From Erigeron canadensis (taxonomy: Eukaryota > Streptophyta > Magnoliopsida > Asterales > Asteraceae), in the NCBI RefSeq assembly GCF_010389155.1, contig NC_057769.1, positions 13,144,735 to 13,208,734 on the forward strand: a stretch of DNA of 64,000 nucleotides, written 5' to 3'. Below are positions 22,257 through 33,852 of the stretch, one piece after another (the first letter of the stretch is position 1; each line of letters begins with the position of its first letter). The notes beneath the pieces were generated by a model. That model did not search any database and was not told the origin of the DNA. It worked only from the letters and a program-made list of their open reading frames with translations. Both the position numbers and the translations under genes were made by a program.

Positions 22257-23170
22257 TGTTTTGGTCAAAAATTATCCAAGATAATCAACCTTGAAGACTT
22301 AGATCAATTATGTAACCAAATTTTTGTTCATGAGGTTAAGGGCTTGTAAAATTGGTTTAGATTAAAAGATGCGTTTAAAATAAGTAGGATAAATCAAGAT
22401 TATGTCGACTTAAACAAAAGAAGGTAGTCAAAAGATTTCGCAAATAACTATATAATCAAATATAAGATAGATTAAGCAAGATAAAGAAAGATAAACGTAA
22501 ATAAATGCAGAAAATAAAGAGAAAGGAACAAAGAACACCGAGATTTGTTATCGAGGAAAAGCCCTTAATCCTTTATGGATTGCCGGCATAAAAACCCCGG
22601 GAGGAAGCAATCGTCCCTGCCTTGTTCTTTTATTAATGGTGTAAATTGGTTACAATGATAGAGCGATTTGATCGATCTTTCTAAGTAAAGAAAAGTGTGT
22701 TGGTTGTTTACAAGTATGAGCAGAGAAAATAAGCAAGTAAATATGTGAGTGTGTGTAACGTTGTATATCTTATGATCGATCAGGTCCTCGTTTATATAGA
22801 GCAGCCTAGTAACTAATTTTCCGAAATTACAGGGATCTTCCTGGTCTTCATCTGGTGAACGTTGGAGCATATCTTGACTGATACTGTAGTCGTTTGAAGA
22901 TATTCTCCTCATGCTGAATTCCTTTTGAAGTCCGATTATGATGCTGGACTAAGTCTTCTTTGCGTGTTGATCAAATAAGACATGTGTTGAATCTCTTTTG
23001 TACCGTTAGAGATATTTCCCTTGTGATAAATATCAAGTTACCTGCATAATATTCTCATAGAAACAATACTTGAAGTTTATCGTTAGTAATTCGTCAAGGC
23101 GTGTCAAGATCCTGAAGGTACATGATCTTGAGGTCCCAAGATAATGAAACCTGAAATTTCACCCATAACA
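22257..23170 (-). repeat. 5' LTR of Tat element
   Basis: 914 bp, TG...CA, matching 13915-14825 with scattered substitutions and a 3-base length difference. Confidence 0.92.
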
Positions 23171-23175
23171 ATAAC

Positions 23176-24219
23176 CGTCATAACAAAGAAAAGGAGAAAG
23201 AAACAAAGTTTGGCATTGAGAAAGAGAAGAAAAATTATTTTATTGATGTGGATGACAACAAGAAAGTCAGGATGGCCATTTGACTACCATCAAAGGACAC
23301 AAATCAGAGGATACAAAAAAAAATTGAATAAGTTTTCCTTTACTTTAACTTTATAGTTTTATTACTTTTTAAAATCCTAAATTTAAAAGTATATAATCGA
23401 ATTAAATTTTGTTATTAAAGGGAACTTATTTGACGATTAGATTTAGTAAGTTCTAACTGATTGGGGTTGACAAAGAAGTAAGGTTAACTTTTGTTTTGAA
23501 AGAATAAAATTTTTTGGATTAATAAAGTAAAAAACTTAAAGTAAGAAATCGAACCCTTGCGATTCACAGGTAAGAAGAAACCTATCGTTTTATGAAACCT
23601 AGTGTTTAACGAAACCTTGGCGTTTCAAAGTAAGTATGTAAGAAAACTCTAGTGTTTCCAAAGTAAGTAAGTAAGAAAAACGTTAGTGTTTCAAAGTAAG
23701 TATGTGCAAATTCTAGTGTTTTTCAAAGTACGTCAGAAAAGCGCAATTGTTGCAAAGTAAGTAAGAAAGATCATTGTTGGTAAAAGAGACACTTTAGTGT
23801 TTCATAGTACGTAAAAAAAACTAACCTTGATCAAAGTAAGAGAAACATTTTGTTTGAAGTAACAAGTCCTTCGTGGCAAATAAGACCTTCGTGGCAAACA
23901 AGACATTTGTGCCAACCTTCGTGGCAACCAAGACCTTAGTGGCAACCAAGTCCTTTGTGGCAAGTAAGACCTTAGTGGCAATCAAGATCTTCGTGGCAAC
24001 CAAGACCTTGGTGGCAAAATAAGAAAGAACGACCTTCGTGGCAAAGCAAGAAAGAAGACCTTCATGGCAAAGAAAGAAAGACGACTTGTGCAGTGCAAGC
24101 ATTAAAACATGTGTGGCATAAGCAAGAAAAGACAAGTAAGCAACAAACATGGGAATAAGGGAATGATCGAAGTGGAAAGACAAAGCCAGTTGAAGACCTG
24201 CCTTAAACCAAAGTTTAGT
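23176..24219 (+). repeat. internal tandem repeats of the non-autonomous Copia element
   Basis: From about 23580 to 23810 a 30-35-bp motif built on agtgtttcaaagtaagta recurs. From about 23866 to 24075 an 18-bp unit (accttcgtggcaaacaag and variants) repeats about ten times. Read on the + strand the second array gives a hexapeptide repeat of the type KTFVAN for roughly 45 codons before a stop. No gag or pol motif is visible. Confidence 0.75.
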
Positions 24220-24230
24220 TTAAGGGGGAG

Positions 24231-24590
24231 TGTTGATCATTAACCTAAAATTTGGGTTAAAAATGACAAGTCCAAAAATTATATGTGTCTAGTATGTATT
24301 ATCATAAAGTTAGGGGGTCAATTGTATGTTTGTAAACCTAGTAACTGACTTATGGTTATTAGGACAGGAGGTGTTGTTTCAGAAGCGTTACATCACTTCA
24401 AAGGCACCCCTTAAAAAACTATATATATGTGTGGTGTGTACACAAAAAGTGTGTGTGTCTGGACGATCAAAGGGTCACATACCCTATGAAAGTCCATGAG
24501 ATTATATGAACAAGATATTGCAAGAATCAATAGATATGGCAAGTTTATACCTATGATTTGTTCATCCATATAGCAAGATTAATTCCAACA
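24231..24590 (+). repeat. 3' LTR of non-autonomous Copia element
   Basis: 360 bp, TG...CA, preceded by the polypurine tract ttaagggggag and followed by the TSD tgtac. It pairs with 13127-13487. Confidence 0.92.
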
Positions 24591-24769
24591 TGTACTGACT
24601 CTAATAAATCAGTAAACTAATAGTAGACAAGCAAGAAACGAACAGTAGTAACAAAGAATAGACAAAACTAAAGTTGATTGAAATCAGTATGTGAATTGAT
24701 AGGGCTGAATTTGAGCTTCAACTACTCCTAACGATGATAGATATGTCTCAAATTGATAATGGTTCTTCA

Positions 24770-25430
24770 ACCAGACTAATATTAAAAGCTCGGTTAGGTG
24801 ACAACTTGTGATTCCATGGGAGGCCATCGTAAATGCTTGTGTTGGTTTTCAATTACCCAACACATACAACACAAAAGATTGTGACTTTCCTAATTCATAT
24901 ATTGCCCCTATAAATGCCGTTGAGAAGGCAATGTCTTCTATATGCCTAATAACTCCAGGTTATGGTGTTTGGGCATCATGTGTTTAACTCAACAACCATG
25001 GCCTTATTCTTACAAACGCTTCCCTTCTTGAGCCTTCAAGGTTTAAGAAAACCACACCAACAAGAATCATACAATCATGTCAGATATCTTTTTTACCCCT
25101 TCACACAAAGCCGCTGACTTTTCAATCTAGTTTCAACAAGAGAAATCATCAAAACATAGAAGTTCGCGTAGATTATCTAACCCGTTGGATATGGTGTGAT
25201 GCTAGTGTGCGCTATGTTTCTAAAGGTCCACTAGACATTGCAATTTTGCAGCTTGAGCACGTGCCTGATAAGCTTCTACCAAGCGTCATGGATGTTGGTC
25301 GTCCCTCTTCGGAATCAAAGGTTTATGTTGCTGTACACAGGCCTTTTGAACCTCGCACTGGTAAGAAAGCTTGTCTTGTGGAAGTTGTGGCATCATTACC
25401 TAGCTTTTTAAGCAATGCCTTTGATTAAAT
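24770..25430 (+). pseudogene. DEG15-like protease, broken second copy
   Basis: Reading frames with small breaks give QLVIPWEAI (about 24807), VEKAMSSICLI, GVWAS, then LNNHGLILTNASLLEP, and further WIWCDASVRYVSKGPLDIAI plus LQLEHVPDKLLP (25185-25280). These peptides follow the central part of plant DEG15. The exon ends at a good donor (actg|gtaaga, about 25363). The catalytic His expected in LTNAHLLEP is Ser (codon 25021-25023) and a stop follows ASCV near 24985, so this is a pseudogene. It has the same orientation as the DEG15 3' exons at 3622-5396 and encodes an earlier part of the protein. Confidence 0.75.
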
Positions 25431-25950
25431 AAAAATTGTAGCATTTTCTTTTCTAGAAAGTTTTTAAGTAAAATTTGCATACTTGTCCATTTTCACCGTT
25501 ATAACTAAAAAATGTTGTTAATAGTGATAGGGGGTTTGCCCAAGTTTATCTACATCGGCTTTCCATGATGGCCTGAAGTTATTTTGGACATTTGAAAAAC
25601 AGCTAAGCATTTCTTTTAAACTATATGTCAAGTGATACTTTACATGAAAAAGTTTTTTTGATTTATGAAAGCATAACTAGACAATTGGGTTATAATGTTT
25701 GTGATGCACACAATCTCTTAAAACATTACTTCTTAAAAGATTTTATTATTATTGTGATTATCTTGTTTTTGTAATGATAATTAACGCATTACTATATATA
25801 AATAAATGGACAAAAAGTGATAGCGGGCCTACTTGACCAGATTGGTCGTTTTAGAAAATGACCCATTCTTGTTTTGAGTCTTGATCTCTTACCAACCTGT
25901 TCATCTTTCCAACTAGACTTATTTTGTGCTGGAATGGACGACGATGCTAT
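25431..25950. other. non-coding DNA between DEG15 fragment and Harbinger
   Basis: Nothing recognisable. It is AT-rich and could be decayed DEG15 intron or the 5' part of the Harbinger element. Confidence 0.5.
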
Positions 25951-25954
25951 AGTA

Positions 25955-26408
25955 AATGACCATAGTTCGAGATCGTGAAGGAGCAAATGCAATGCTAATG
26001 CATCACTACTTTGATGAAGGTCACTTACACCGACGAGCAATTTGAAAGAAGATATCGGATGGCAAGAATGCGCATAGTCGACGGTATACAAATCTATAAT
26101 GAAGATCCCTTTCCCCCTCATTTTAAATGGTTTAAAGTAGGTCAGGATGCATTGAATAGAGCTCCCATTAGCATTTATCAAAAGTGCATGGCGGCGGTAC
26201 GACAATTGGCGTATGGTATTCACGGTGACACGACAGACGAATACTTGCAAATGGTGAAACAATGGCCCTTTTCTCATTGGATTATTTTTATAGATGCGTA
26301 TACGACCTTTTCGCCAGCGTATACTTGAGGAAACCCACTGCCGAAGACATCGAAAGATTATACGAGAAACATGAAGAGGTGCATGGGCTACCTGGAATGC
26401 CTGGAAGC
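25955..26408 (+). pseudogene. PIF/Harbinger transposase, N-terminal half
   Basis: Frames along the + strand give REGANAMLMHHYFDE, then MMKVTYTDEQFERRYRM (from 26011), an LAYGIHGDTTDEYLQM segment, and after one frameshift near 26253 the RKPTAEDIERLYEKHEEVHG segment ending GMPGS at 26408. This is the plant Harbinger (DDE_Tnp_4 / plant transposon protein) pattern. Coding is cut at 26408 by the Athila-like insertion and resumes at 49246 with the catalytic region. Frameshifts near 26005 and 26253 show it was decaying. Confidence 0.85.
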
Positions 26409-28960
26409 TGATGTGTCTTATTTTATACTCATTTCCCATGGATTAATTAGTTGTTTTCAAATGGTTTTCAAGTCGTTTTAGTATACATTTGGTGCGTTTA
26501 TGGTATTTGTTAGTGTTTCAAGATATTAACATGTACTTGAGCATAATTCTGGAGAAAGCGACATTTTGAAGCAAAATAATTGTACAAGACTAAATTACAG
26601 TGGCTTCACAATTCACAAACAATAAAGTGGTGGTGGTGTTTCGTGCATATGTTCAACCAACAAAGAAAGGAAAGGAAGAATGGGCTTAGCCCATCTCGTG
26701 TGAGCCCAACTGAAACTAGAACAAGTCAAGTGGCCATTGGGCCAGATCTTGTGTAAGCCCAAAGAAAGAAAATCAAAAGGGCCTAAGCCCTTTGGTGGTT
26801 TTGGTGGTCGGTGTCTAAGGGGCGAGAGAAGCCACGGCACAACAACAAATATAACTATATATATAGTTCTAATATTCATTGGAGGCTGGACGGTAGGTGC
26901 GTGTGATTGGAGGTCGTAAAAGGCAAAAAGGTTCTTTATTTGTTGTTTTTCGTAAAGCAGCAACAATACATCCGCAAAGCAGATTTCTCGTTCGATCCTT
27001 CACTCTTTTATTATTATTACTAGTTGCTATTTGTGAGACTATATTACTATACAATTATTATTATGGATTATATTTATTTGATGATTGTTAGTTTTATTAG
27101 TTTTGCAATGAGTAGCTAATCTTTATGTCATCCATCTTGATAGAGTAAAAGAATATGTAGGATTGCACAATTCTATTAATTCAAAGTTGATTTCAATTAT
27201 CGTTGTGTCAAGATCTTGATGATTTAATTCCTTATTAATTATTACTTTGATATTGGTGGCATCTGTATTCTTCGTTAGTGGTACTAGTTGAATATGTGTG
27301 TGATTTTCAATTAATTGTTTGTCTATAAACAGTTATCACTAGTTCATGGTATGATAGTGAATATCATTTAATAAAAGGAATTATTTTGTCAACGTGTTGT
27401 GTAACGGTTGGTGGTACCACGTTATCTTCACATAGGTACAATTGTTAATTTGATAATCAAATAAACTAGTCGGTTAGGGAAATTGTCTTAAGCATTGGTG
27501 GTAGCGGCTTTTACAAAGGAACTAATTAATTAGGTGATTAAAATGATTTTACAAACGTTGGTGGTACCAGTTCGTGTCTTTGTTTTGTCACGATTATCTT
27601 TATCAACTATATAGAATTTGAACTTCATTTATGTGCAATCCGAATATGTTGTTGAGCGAATTCAAGATGGATGACCTTTAAATCTCTTTTGTCATATGTT
27701 AGGTCCAGTTTTGCTGAAAACTGAAGCTCTCCAGTTGCATCCGGAGAGCATGAAGAATTGTCCGAAATATTTGAAGTCCAGTTGCAATGTACAGTTTACA
27801 CAACTAATGACTTCCTCCAGTTGAGATCTGAAGATCAATATCTGAAGACATTCCAGTTGAAGTCAAAGACAACAAGTGGAAGAAAGAGAATGACAATGGC
27901 AGCGAAGCCAAGTTGACATTCTATCAGATTAATCAACTGGAGGTCCTCTAGTGAAAATTCCTTTACAAAGCTTTACACTGATTACGAGGAGAACCTTTTA
28001 CACTACATCCTTTTACCCGGATAATAATCTTGTCTGTGGATAAAAGTGCAAAGATGTAGAGTGGTTGAATAAAGTAACCTTTTGTCTTACTTTATTTAGC
28101 ACACATACAAAGAATTATTTACTAATACTTTTGTGTGCTGTCAACCATATTTGTACATCGAAGTTGAGATCCCAATGCTCAACCTTCGACTATAAATAGA
28201 GGTCCTTGCACAAACATTTTTAATAACTTTGCAAACACATATATTCTGCAATATCGTTGGTGAACTTGTGCAATATTCTCTCAATCGCAAAAAGGAGCAT
28301 TTCACAACTCTAGGTGTTTCGATTGTTAAGAGAATTTCCATTTATAGATCAATTGTATTTCATAGGTTGTTAGGATATTTACATACTTGTAATATCTTGG
28401 TTCCGCATCAACCTTGTATTTTGTTTATAATCAATAAATAAAATACACGTGAAAAATACATATTGTCTCACCTTTACTTTACAAGTTATTTACTTATTGC
28501 ATTGTATTTACTTATTTACACTTGTCACCTTAATAAGTAAACCTTCCAGATTAACCTGGTATACTGCTCACTGTAACTGGTCTCGTCCAGATTCAGTGAA
28601 CGTATTGCAAAGAAACTTCATTATCGACATAGAGGTGTCTCCAGTAGAGTACCATCTATTGAGTTGGGACTTACATCATAAGATCATTTTTTTACTATCG
28701 TTTTAGGACGATCCCTGCCCCGGTCATACCGGATTAAATCATTTTCTTACTTTAATTTTGCAACGTGGCAACTCGGTCACAAAACCCCTTTCTTCTGAAT
28801 TACTTTATTTTAACAATTGCTTACAAAGTCCTTGTGATCGACCTCGGAGTTACCAGTTTACTATACTGCATACGAACGGGTTCACTACCTGTGAGTGTGT
28901 TGTAGTCAGTTTTCTAGTAGTTCGTGTTTTATAAATTTTATAACTCGATTTCGCACATCA
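26409..28960 (+). repeat. 5' LTR of Athila-like element (split by solo LTR)
   Basis: About 1.57 kb of LTR plus the inserted 27697-28675 segment. It has a TATA-like palindrome aactatatatatagtt at about 26850 and a repeated ttggtggtacca motif (about 27410 and 27560, variant near 27497). It matches the right LTR closely. Confidence 0.9.
27697..28675 (+). mobile_element. solo LTR inside the Athila 5' LTR
   Basis: The 979-bp segment starts TGTTAGGTCCAG and ends GGGACTTACA, and is flanked by a perfect TSD (tcata, 27692-27696 and 28676-28680). The other Athila LTR lacks it, which shows the empty site. A TATAAATA box is at 28191-28198. No internal region is present. A relative lies inverted at 50478-51447. 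Confidence 0.92.
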
Positions 28961-28963
28961 AGT

Positions 28964-28983
28964 TTTTGGCGCCGCTACCGGGG
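28964..28983 (+). promoter_or_regulatory. Athila-type primer binding site
   Basis: TTTGGCGCCGCTACCGGGGA lies three bases inside the 5' LTR. It resembles the TTTGGCGCCGTTGCCGGGGA site commonly seen in Athila elements and thought to pair with tRNA-Asp. Confidence 0.85.
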
Positions 28984-29186
28984 ACTTTTGTTTAGTAGTT
29001 GTTAAATTTTGTAGTTCGATCCTTTCATGTATTTACTTATGAGGAAGTTACTTGTTTTATTAGTTTAGTATAATTTAGGGATAATTTTTCTTTATTTATA
29101 TATTTTATCTTTATTTAGTTTACTTTGTTTTACACACTTGCTTTTCACGGGGTTTCTTGCTTGTACTTTTACATGTAAATTCGGAT

Positions 29187-29563
29187 ATGGAGGAATTTTT
29201 GAAGGAGTTCATGGAGCCAGGTGATACTTTTTCACCGTCTGGTTTTGGTGACATGACGATGGATGAGTTTTTAAGGGAAATCATGAAGCCTGGTGATATA
29301 TTGAGTAAGATCATCGCACAAGAGGCCGAATTACTTCCATTGCCTTTGATAGAAACCGTGTCAAAAGAAAAGAATCATCTAGACTTCCCTCCAAAAATGA
29401 AGAAACCAGCAAGTGTGATTCAACAAGACATACATCCTACTGATCATACATATGCTCCTTTCCATTGTTGTTTAGGTAACTTATTGGCGGAAGGTATGTC
29501 TTGCTACTTTTACTCCCACTTAAACTTAAGTGTAGGGGGAGACACCCTACTACCTAGTAAATA
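29187..29563 (+). CDS. small unknown ORF in Athila-like element
   Basis: An open frame of about 125 residues, or 135 if the ATG at 29157 is used. It contains an internal duplication of the type MEEFLKEFMEPGD / MDEFLREIMKPGD about 20 residues apart. It has no zinc knuckle, protease or RT motif. It sits where gag would begin, about 200 bases after the PBS, and is followed by a ggtgtaggggga-type purine run. It may be a residual gag start or an element-specific protein; I do not recognise it. Confidence 0.35.
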
Positions 29564-30480
29564 AGGGTGGAGTCAAGCTAATGACTCAAACAAAAATTAG
29601 CGCTTCCGGGAGGCAACCCGAGGTTATTTTAATTTTATATTTCATTTTGTCTAGCATTATTGTCATTTGATTTTCTTAACTTTTAAAACATTAAAATTCA
29701 AAAAAAAAAAATTTGAAAAATTTAAAAAAACACAAAAAGATTTTGAGTTTTAAGTTTATGTTTTAGATCAGATTAGTTATTTTGTTTTAAGTTGTCATTA
29801 GTTTTAAATAAAATTTGGAAGTTGGACTCACCAGTTAGTCGTGGTGATTTGAATTTTTCATAAGCATTAGACCGGTCCCACTGACGAATCTTGGGCAGTT
29901 TAATGGAAATAACACACATCAAGTTTAATTTTTTTTTCCTAATAGGTTGTGTTGTTTTGTTTGCTTGCTAGTGATATGAACACACTCCTTACCTAAGTCA
30001 GAGCAAAAGCGAAACTAATTCAATGTTTTGTTGCTTTGCTTTATCTGCAATGACATCATATACATATTTTATTTTCTCTATGTCTTGTATCTCATGTGTT
30101 TCATCCTCGTCCAATATGTCGATCAAGGGTGGTGTGTTATTTTTTTTTTAGTTTTTAGTTGACATAATATTATTAATTTGATGCATTATTTTATTATTTA
30201 GGTATTAGTTTACATTTAGATTTATCTTTACTTTTATTTGTAGAATTATAGTTAGTATAGATTTTTATTTTTATTTTGTTACCGTGATGTATTTGTTTCA
30301 TTGATGCTAGGCAGTTGATGATTCATATTTTATATGTTATGAGTAAGCTGACAGCTTACATGTTTTTTTTGGAATCGATTAAGCATTTGGAGCACACATT
30401 TAACCTGGAAGTTTTTCGATGTCTTTTATTCTTTTATATTTACTTTTCTCCTACTTCTCATAGTTCGCCTTAGTTCATTG
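29564..30480 (+). other. non-coding internal region of Athila-like element
   Basis: Contains the widespread cgcttccgggaggcaacccg motif (29601-29620) seen in non-coding parts of many plant gypsy elements, then A/T-rich tracts. No ORF is supported. It ends at the tacat TSD of the Sirevirus-like insertion (30481-30485). Confidence 0.6.
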
Positions 30481-30485
30481 TACAT

Positions 30486-31179
30486 TGTAAGGTGCCCTAT
30501 TGTTGCGTGAATCGTAATAAGACGTGATTCGTTATGTCAAGAGTGCAGAATCCTCTTGAGATAACTAGATTGCTATTGCCTTTTGTCGATTAATGAGCAA
30601 TTAATCAACCCAAGGAGATGCACAAGGTTTGTGGTTCATGTAGGAGGTCACACGAAGGAACAAATAACCTTGATTCGTGTATAATCAAAACGATTCACTA
30701 AGATCTAAAATGATTAGAAACGATTAACCTAATTCCGTAGATTAGGTCTTGTATTTATACTAATAGCTATTGGGTTCGTGTGGGCTTCGGCCTTAATCAA
30801 GGATTAAGCCCGAATTAACAATAAGCCAATCCACCTCGTGCTGATGTCAGCACGAGGTTGATCCTTCATGCTGATGACGTCAGCACGAGGTTCGACCCTT
30901 TGACTCTTTATTTGGATTCGTTTGGCTCGTACATAACATCCAATCATCGCTTAAGTGTTCTACGACACTTATAAACCTTGATTTTATGTTCTTGTACCTG
31001 CAAAACAATATATAACACACAAACACAATACAAAACATAAACAGATATAATATTGAAGTTCAACTGTAATCATTAAATATCAACACAAGTTCTTATTTAA
31101 ATGATTACAAACATAGTTCCTAAAACATAAACGATAATCAAATCTATGTTGCGATTGTCACAACGAATCTGCATCTACA
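30486..31179 (-). repeat. 3' LTR of Sirevirus-like element
   Basis: 694 bp, a twin of 45121-45814. It contains two GTGCTGA-YGTCAGCAC palindromes (about 30833-30858 and 30868-30889). The polypurine tract aagggggagtc (minus strand, 31180-31190) adjoins it. Confidence 0.93.
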
Positions 31180-31189
31180 GACTCCCCCT

Positions 31190-32366
31190 TGACGATTGCA
31201 ACTAGATCTCTTTAAAGTCTTTAAAACTTGAACTTCAAGGCTATCCATTAAACAAAAGTCTCGTGCTATTCGCATGAATTCTCTCTTGCAAACAATGTGC
31301 GAGAATGTTGCGATAGCACCTTTCTTCAACTCTCCAAAAGTCCACTGCTGAGCAAGGTGTATCCAAAAGTCTTCTCTGATCACCTCTTGACAAGTTGACA
31401 ACCTGCATTGGATCATACATGCGTAGCAACATTTGTTCTTGTGAATCATCAACAAACATCTGTGCTTCGCCTGACTTGATATCTATTTGCCAAAACGTCA
31501 TCGCTGTCAGCATATCTTGATCCCGTCTGATAGCAGGAACCTTCTTAACACATTTAATCCTTTGCTGTTTAAAACGAAATGTGCCATCTTGATTCTTAAT
31601 CTTCTTCAAAGGTGTTGGCTTAAACAACCTCTCCTCTGGCTTCAGACCTCTATCACTGAAATTCCTAATTCTTTCATCTCTGAATCTATTCCAGTAGAAA
31701 TCTGCAAGTCCATTGCTCTGAAGATTAACGAACTATCGTCTTCCCAAATCTATCATATCAGAATCACTGAGAGAGTGGAAGTGTCTTTGACTCATTGACA
31801 TGTACTGGCATCCCTCCTTTCTCTTGATAATAAACAATTTGATTATGTGATAATAGAACCAACTCTGAATCACTGAGAAAGACTTGGGTGCATCCTTGTC
31901 TGAGATAAACTCCCAAAACATTGATGGTTTCAAATTTCCACCCACATGAAAACCAGCACGAGTTATAACCACTGGAATCCTTCTATCAATAATGAACTCA
32001 GGATCTTGCTGCACCGGAGGTATATTGAATCTTCTAAGGTCAATCTCTCGTGTAGCATCAATATTCCAGTATAACTCAAAAAATATTGTCATGTCCTTCA
32101 TTAATTATGTTTGCAAATACAGCAAACCTCAAATTTGCTGCATTCCTAGGTTCATCTGGACTGTCTCTGATTGGATTAAGATTGAGATGTTCTACTTCAG
32201 CTATTGGTTCAACTTGAATGACTTCATCTTCATTAAAGACACGATCAAAGTCATAAGGTATATCAAGCAACCTTTTTCTATCAGCTTCTGAAGTAATGAA
32301 CTCTCCTTCTTCCATATCTTCACCATTGATACTTTCTAAGTCATCTTCAGCATCAAGATCGTCCAA
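31190..32366 (-). pseudogene. 3' extra coding region of Sirevirus-like element, terminal part
   Basis: Overlapping minus-strand frames at 32076-32366 (acidic: DLDAEDDLESINGEDMEEGE), 31733-32101 and 31241-31627 (basic: KIKNQDGTFRFKQQR) follow on from one another and look like one protein broken by frameshifts. There are no transmembrane or enzyme motifs I can name. It ends close to the polypurine tract, so it is the last coding sequence before the 3' LTR. Confidence 0.5.
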
Positions 32367-32776
32367 TGCACCTATCCTTTGAAGCTTATCTGCAATTCAA
32401 ACGATTTACATATACAAAGATAAAGAACATAAATCATAAGTCAAGACATAATAGTATAAATACATAAAAGAAATTAAAATAAATAATACTATATCATAAA
32501 TATTATGCAACAATTACATTAATATTTATCTTATAATCTTTATCTATTTTAACTTACAACACTAATATTATATCATAAATATAATGTAACAAATACATTC
32601 ATATTTATCTTATAATCATTACAAAAACAAAAATCATTAGCACTAAGGTTCATAATCCGAATCTGAATCCGAATCTGACTCTGACTTTGAAGATGTATTA
32701 GTTAACCCTAACTGTTCTTTCATTTGATCCCTAAGTGATCCTAGATCATAATAATTATCATAATCTATAATCTCTG

Positions 32777-33852
32777 CTAGTGGATCATATGAGCTTGTGG
32801 ATCATATCCCAATCTCTTTTCTAGTCTATGCACAATTAAAGGGTGCAAATCTGACTCTGTAGAGGCATTGGTAGTAGAATCAGTCTTAGTTGACTCACTA
32901 TCCTGAGTAGATTTTCCTTTGCTAAGATTTTCTTTTTCTATATGATTATGAGGATCATTCATTATCTTTTCTCGAATCTCCCTTTCTATTCAATCAGAAT
33001 TAGAATCGGAGTTACCTGAATTGGAATCTTCCTCATCATCATTGTTAGGATCATCAAGATCTGCATCTGGAGCGACCATCACAGCTTTGCCTTTATCTTG
33101 AGTCCTAGAAGTACTAGCACCAGCTGTACCAGCATTCTCTGACTCTCTTTGTCTTGGCGACTCCCCCTGAATATCTGCAGTCTCTGTATCCATAGCATCA
33201 TTAGCAGCATCTTGACTTTGACCCTGATTCTCTGGCTCACCAACATCTGGTTGTTGTTGATTTGGATCTTGAGCTCGATCTTGATCATCATGATCATCAT
33301 CTCTTATCTTCTTAGCTAGCTCATCATCCTTACAACCACTTTCATCCCCCCCTTGAGCCAAGAATTGGTCAAGTCTAGTTACAAGAGACTGAACAAGAGT
33401 TGTCATCAAGTCCATCTCTTCTTGATGCTTAGCAGCTTGGAGCTTTAGTTGATTCTCCAAAGCTGTAACTCTAATTTCTTACATCTTCTTCTCAGAAAAC
33501 AAATGACTCAGCTGCACTTGAACAGGTACAGGTGGACGTGACGTAGAAGCAACATCAGATGTAGAGGCTTGAGGTGGCATCGTAGCTTCAAAAGAAGGCA
33601 TACGAGCACAGATGTAGGGCGTTGCAAATGAGCCAACAAACGTCCCATGATTGTCGAAACAGGAACTATCGCCTGAATAGGAGCAGCAAGTGTCGGCTCT
33701 GGCTCTTGACGAACTGTAGACTCCGGAGCAGTAGGAATTGTAATAGTTGTAGCCTCAGTAACAACTTGTGCACGAGAACCAATTCCTCTTATGATAAACT
33801 TTGGTCTCGACCTTCTCTCCCCAACAACAACACCAGCAGAAGTAGTAGACAC
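32777..33852 (-). pseudogene. 3' extra coding region, low-complexity middle part
   Basis: Minus-strand frames at 33508-33852 (Thr/Pro-rich), 32990-33460 (a short predicted coiled coil, then a long Asp/Asn/Gln-rich tail ending NDDEEDSNSGNSDSNSD) and 32777-32962 are consecutive but shifted. Composition is strongly acidic. They probably continue the 462-residue frame at 33789-35177. Confidence 0.45.

Larger units (their letters stand above)
13915..23170 (-). mobile_element. Tat-lineage Ty3/gypsy retrotransposon
   Basis: A complete element with LTRs at 13915-14825 and 22257-23170 (TGTTTTGG...CATAACA) and a perfect 5-bp TSD (ataac, 13910-13914 and 23171-23175), inserted within the Copia element. 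The order on the minus strand is gag, protease, RT, RNase H, a second RNase H-like region, then integrase, as in Tat elements. Several frameshifts make gag-pol non-functional, but RT and integrase are long open frames. The LTRs differ only by scattered substitutions, so the insertion is relatively young. Confidence 0.93.
13127..24590 (+). mobile_element. non-autonomous Copia-type LTR element (host of the Tat insertion)
   Basis: LTRs at 13127-13487 and 24231-24590 are near-identical, start TGTTGAT and end TTCCAACA. A 5-bp TSD (tgtac) lies at 13122-13126 and 24591-24595. An initiator-Met-type PBS follows the left LTR and a ttaagggggag polypurine tract (24220-24230) precedes the right one. Once the nested Tat element is removed, the internal region is only about 1.5 kb and has no gag or pol I can recognise, so movement must have relied on enzymes supplied in trans. 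Confidence 0.9.

Noticed and set aside
23821..24183. 120-residue minus-strand ORF rich in ATKVLV repeats
   Set aside because: It is the antisense reading of the 18-bp tandem repeat; a repeat whose length is a multiple of three keeps several frames open by chance.
25792..26439. 215-residue minus-strand ORF
   Set aside because: It is the shadow of the Harbinger transposase on the other strand and crosses the Athila insertion boundary at 26408/26409.
26869..27091. Small ORFs on both strands duplicated at 48139-48361
   Set aside because: They fall inside the Athila-like LTR pair and are explained by it.
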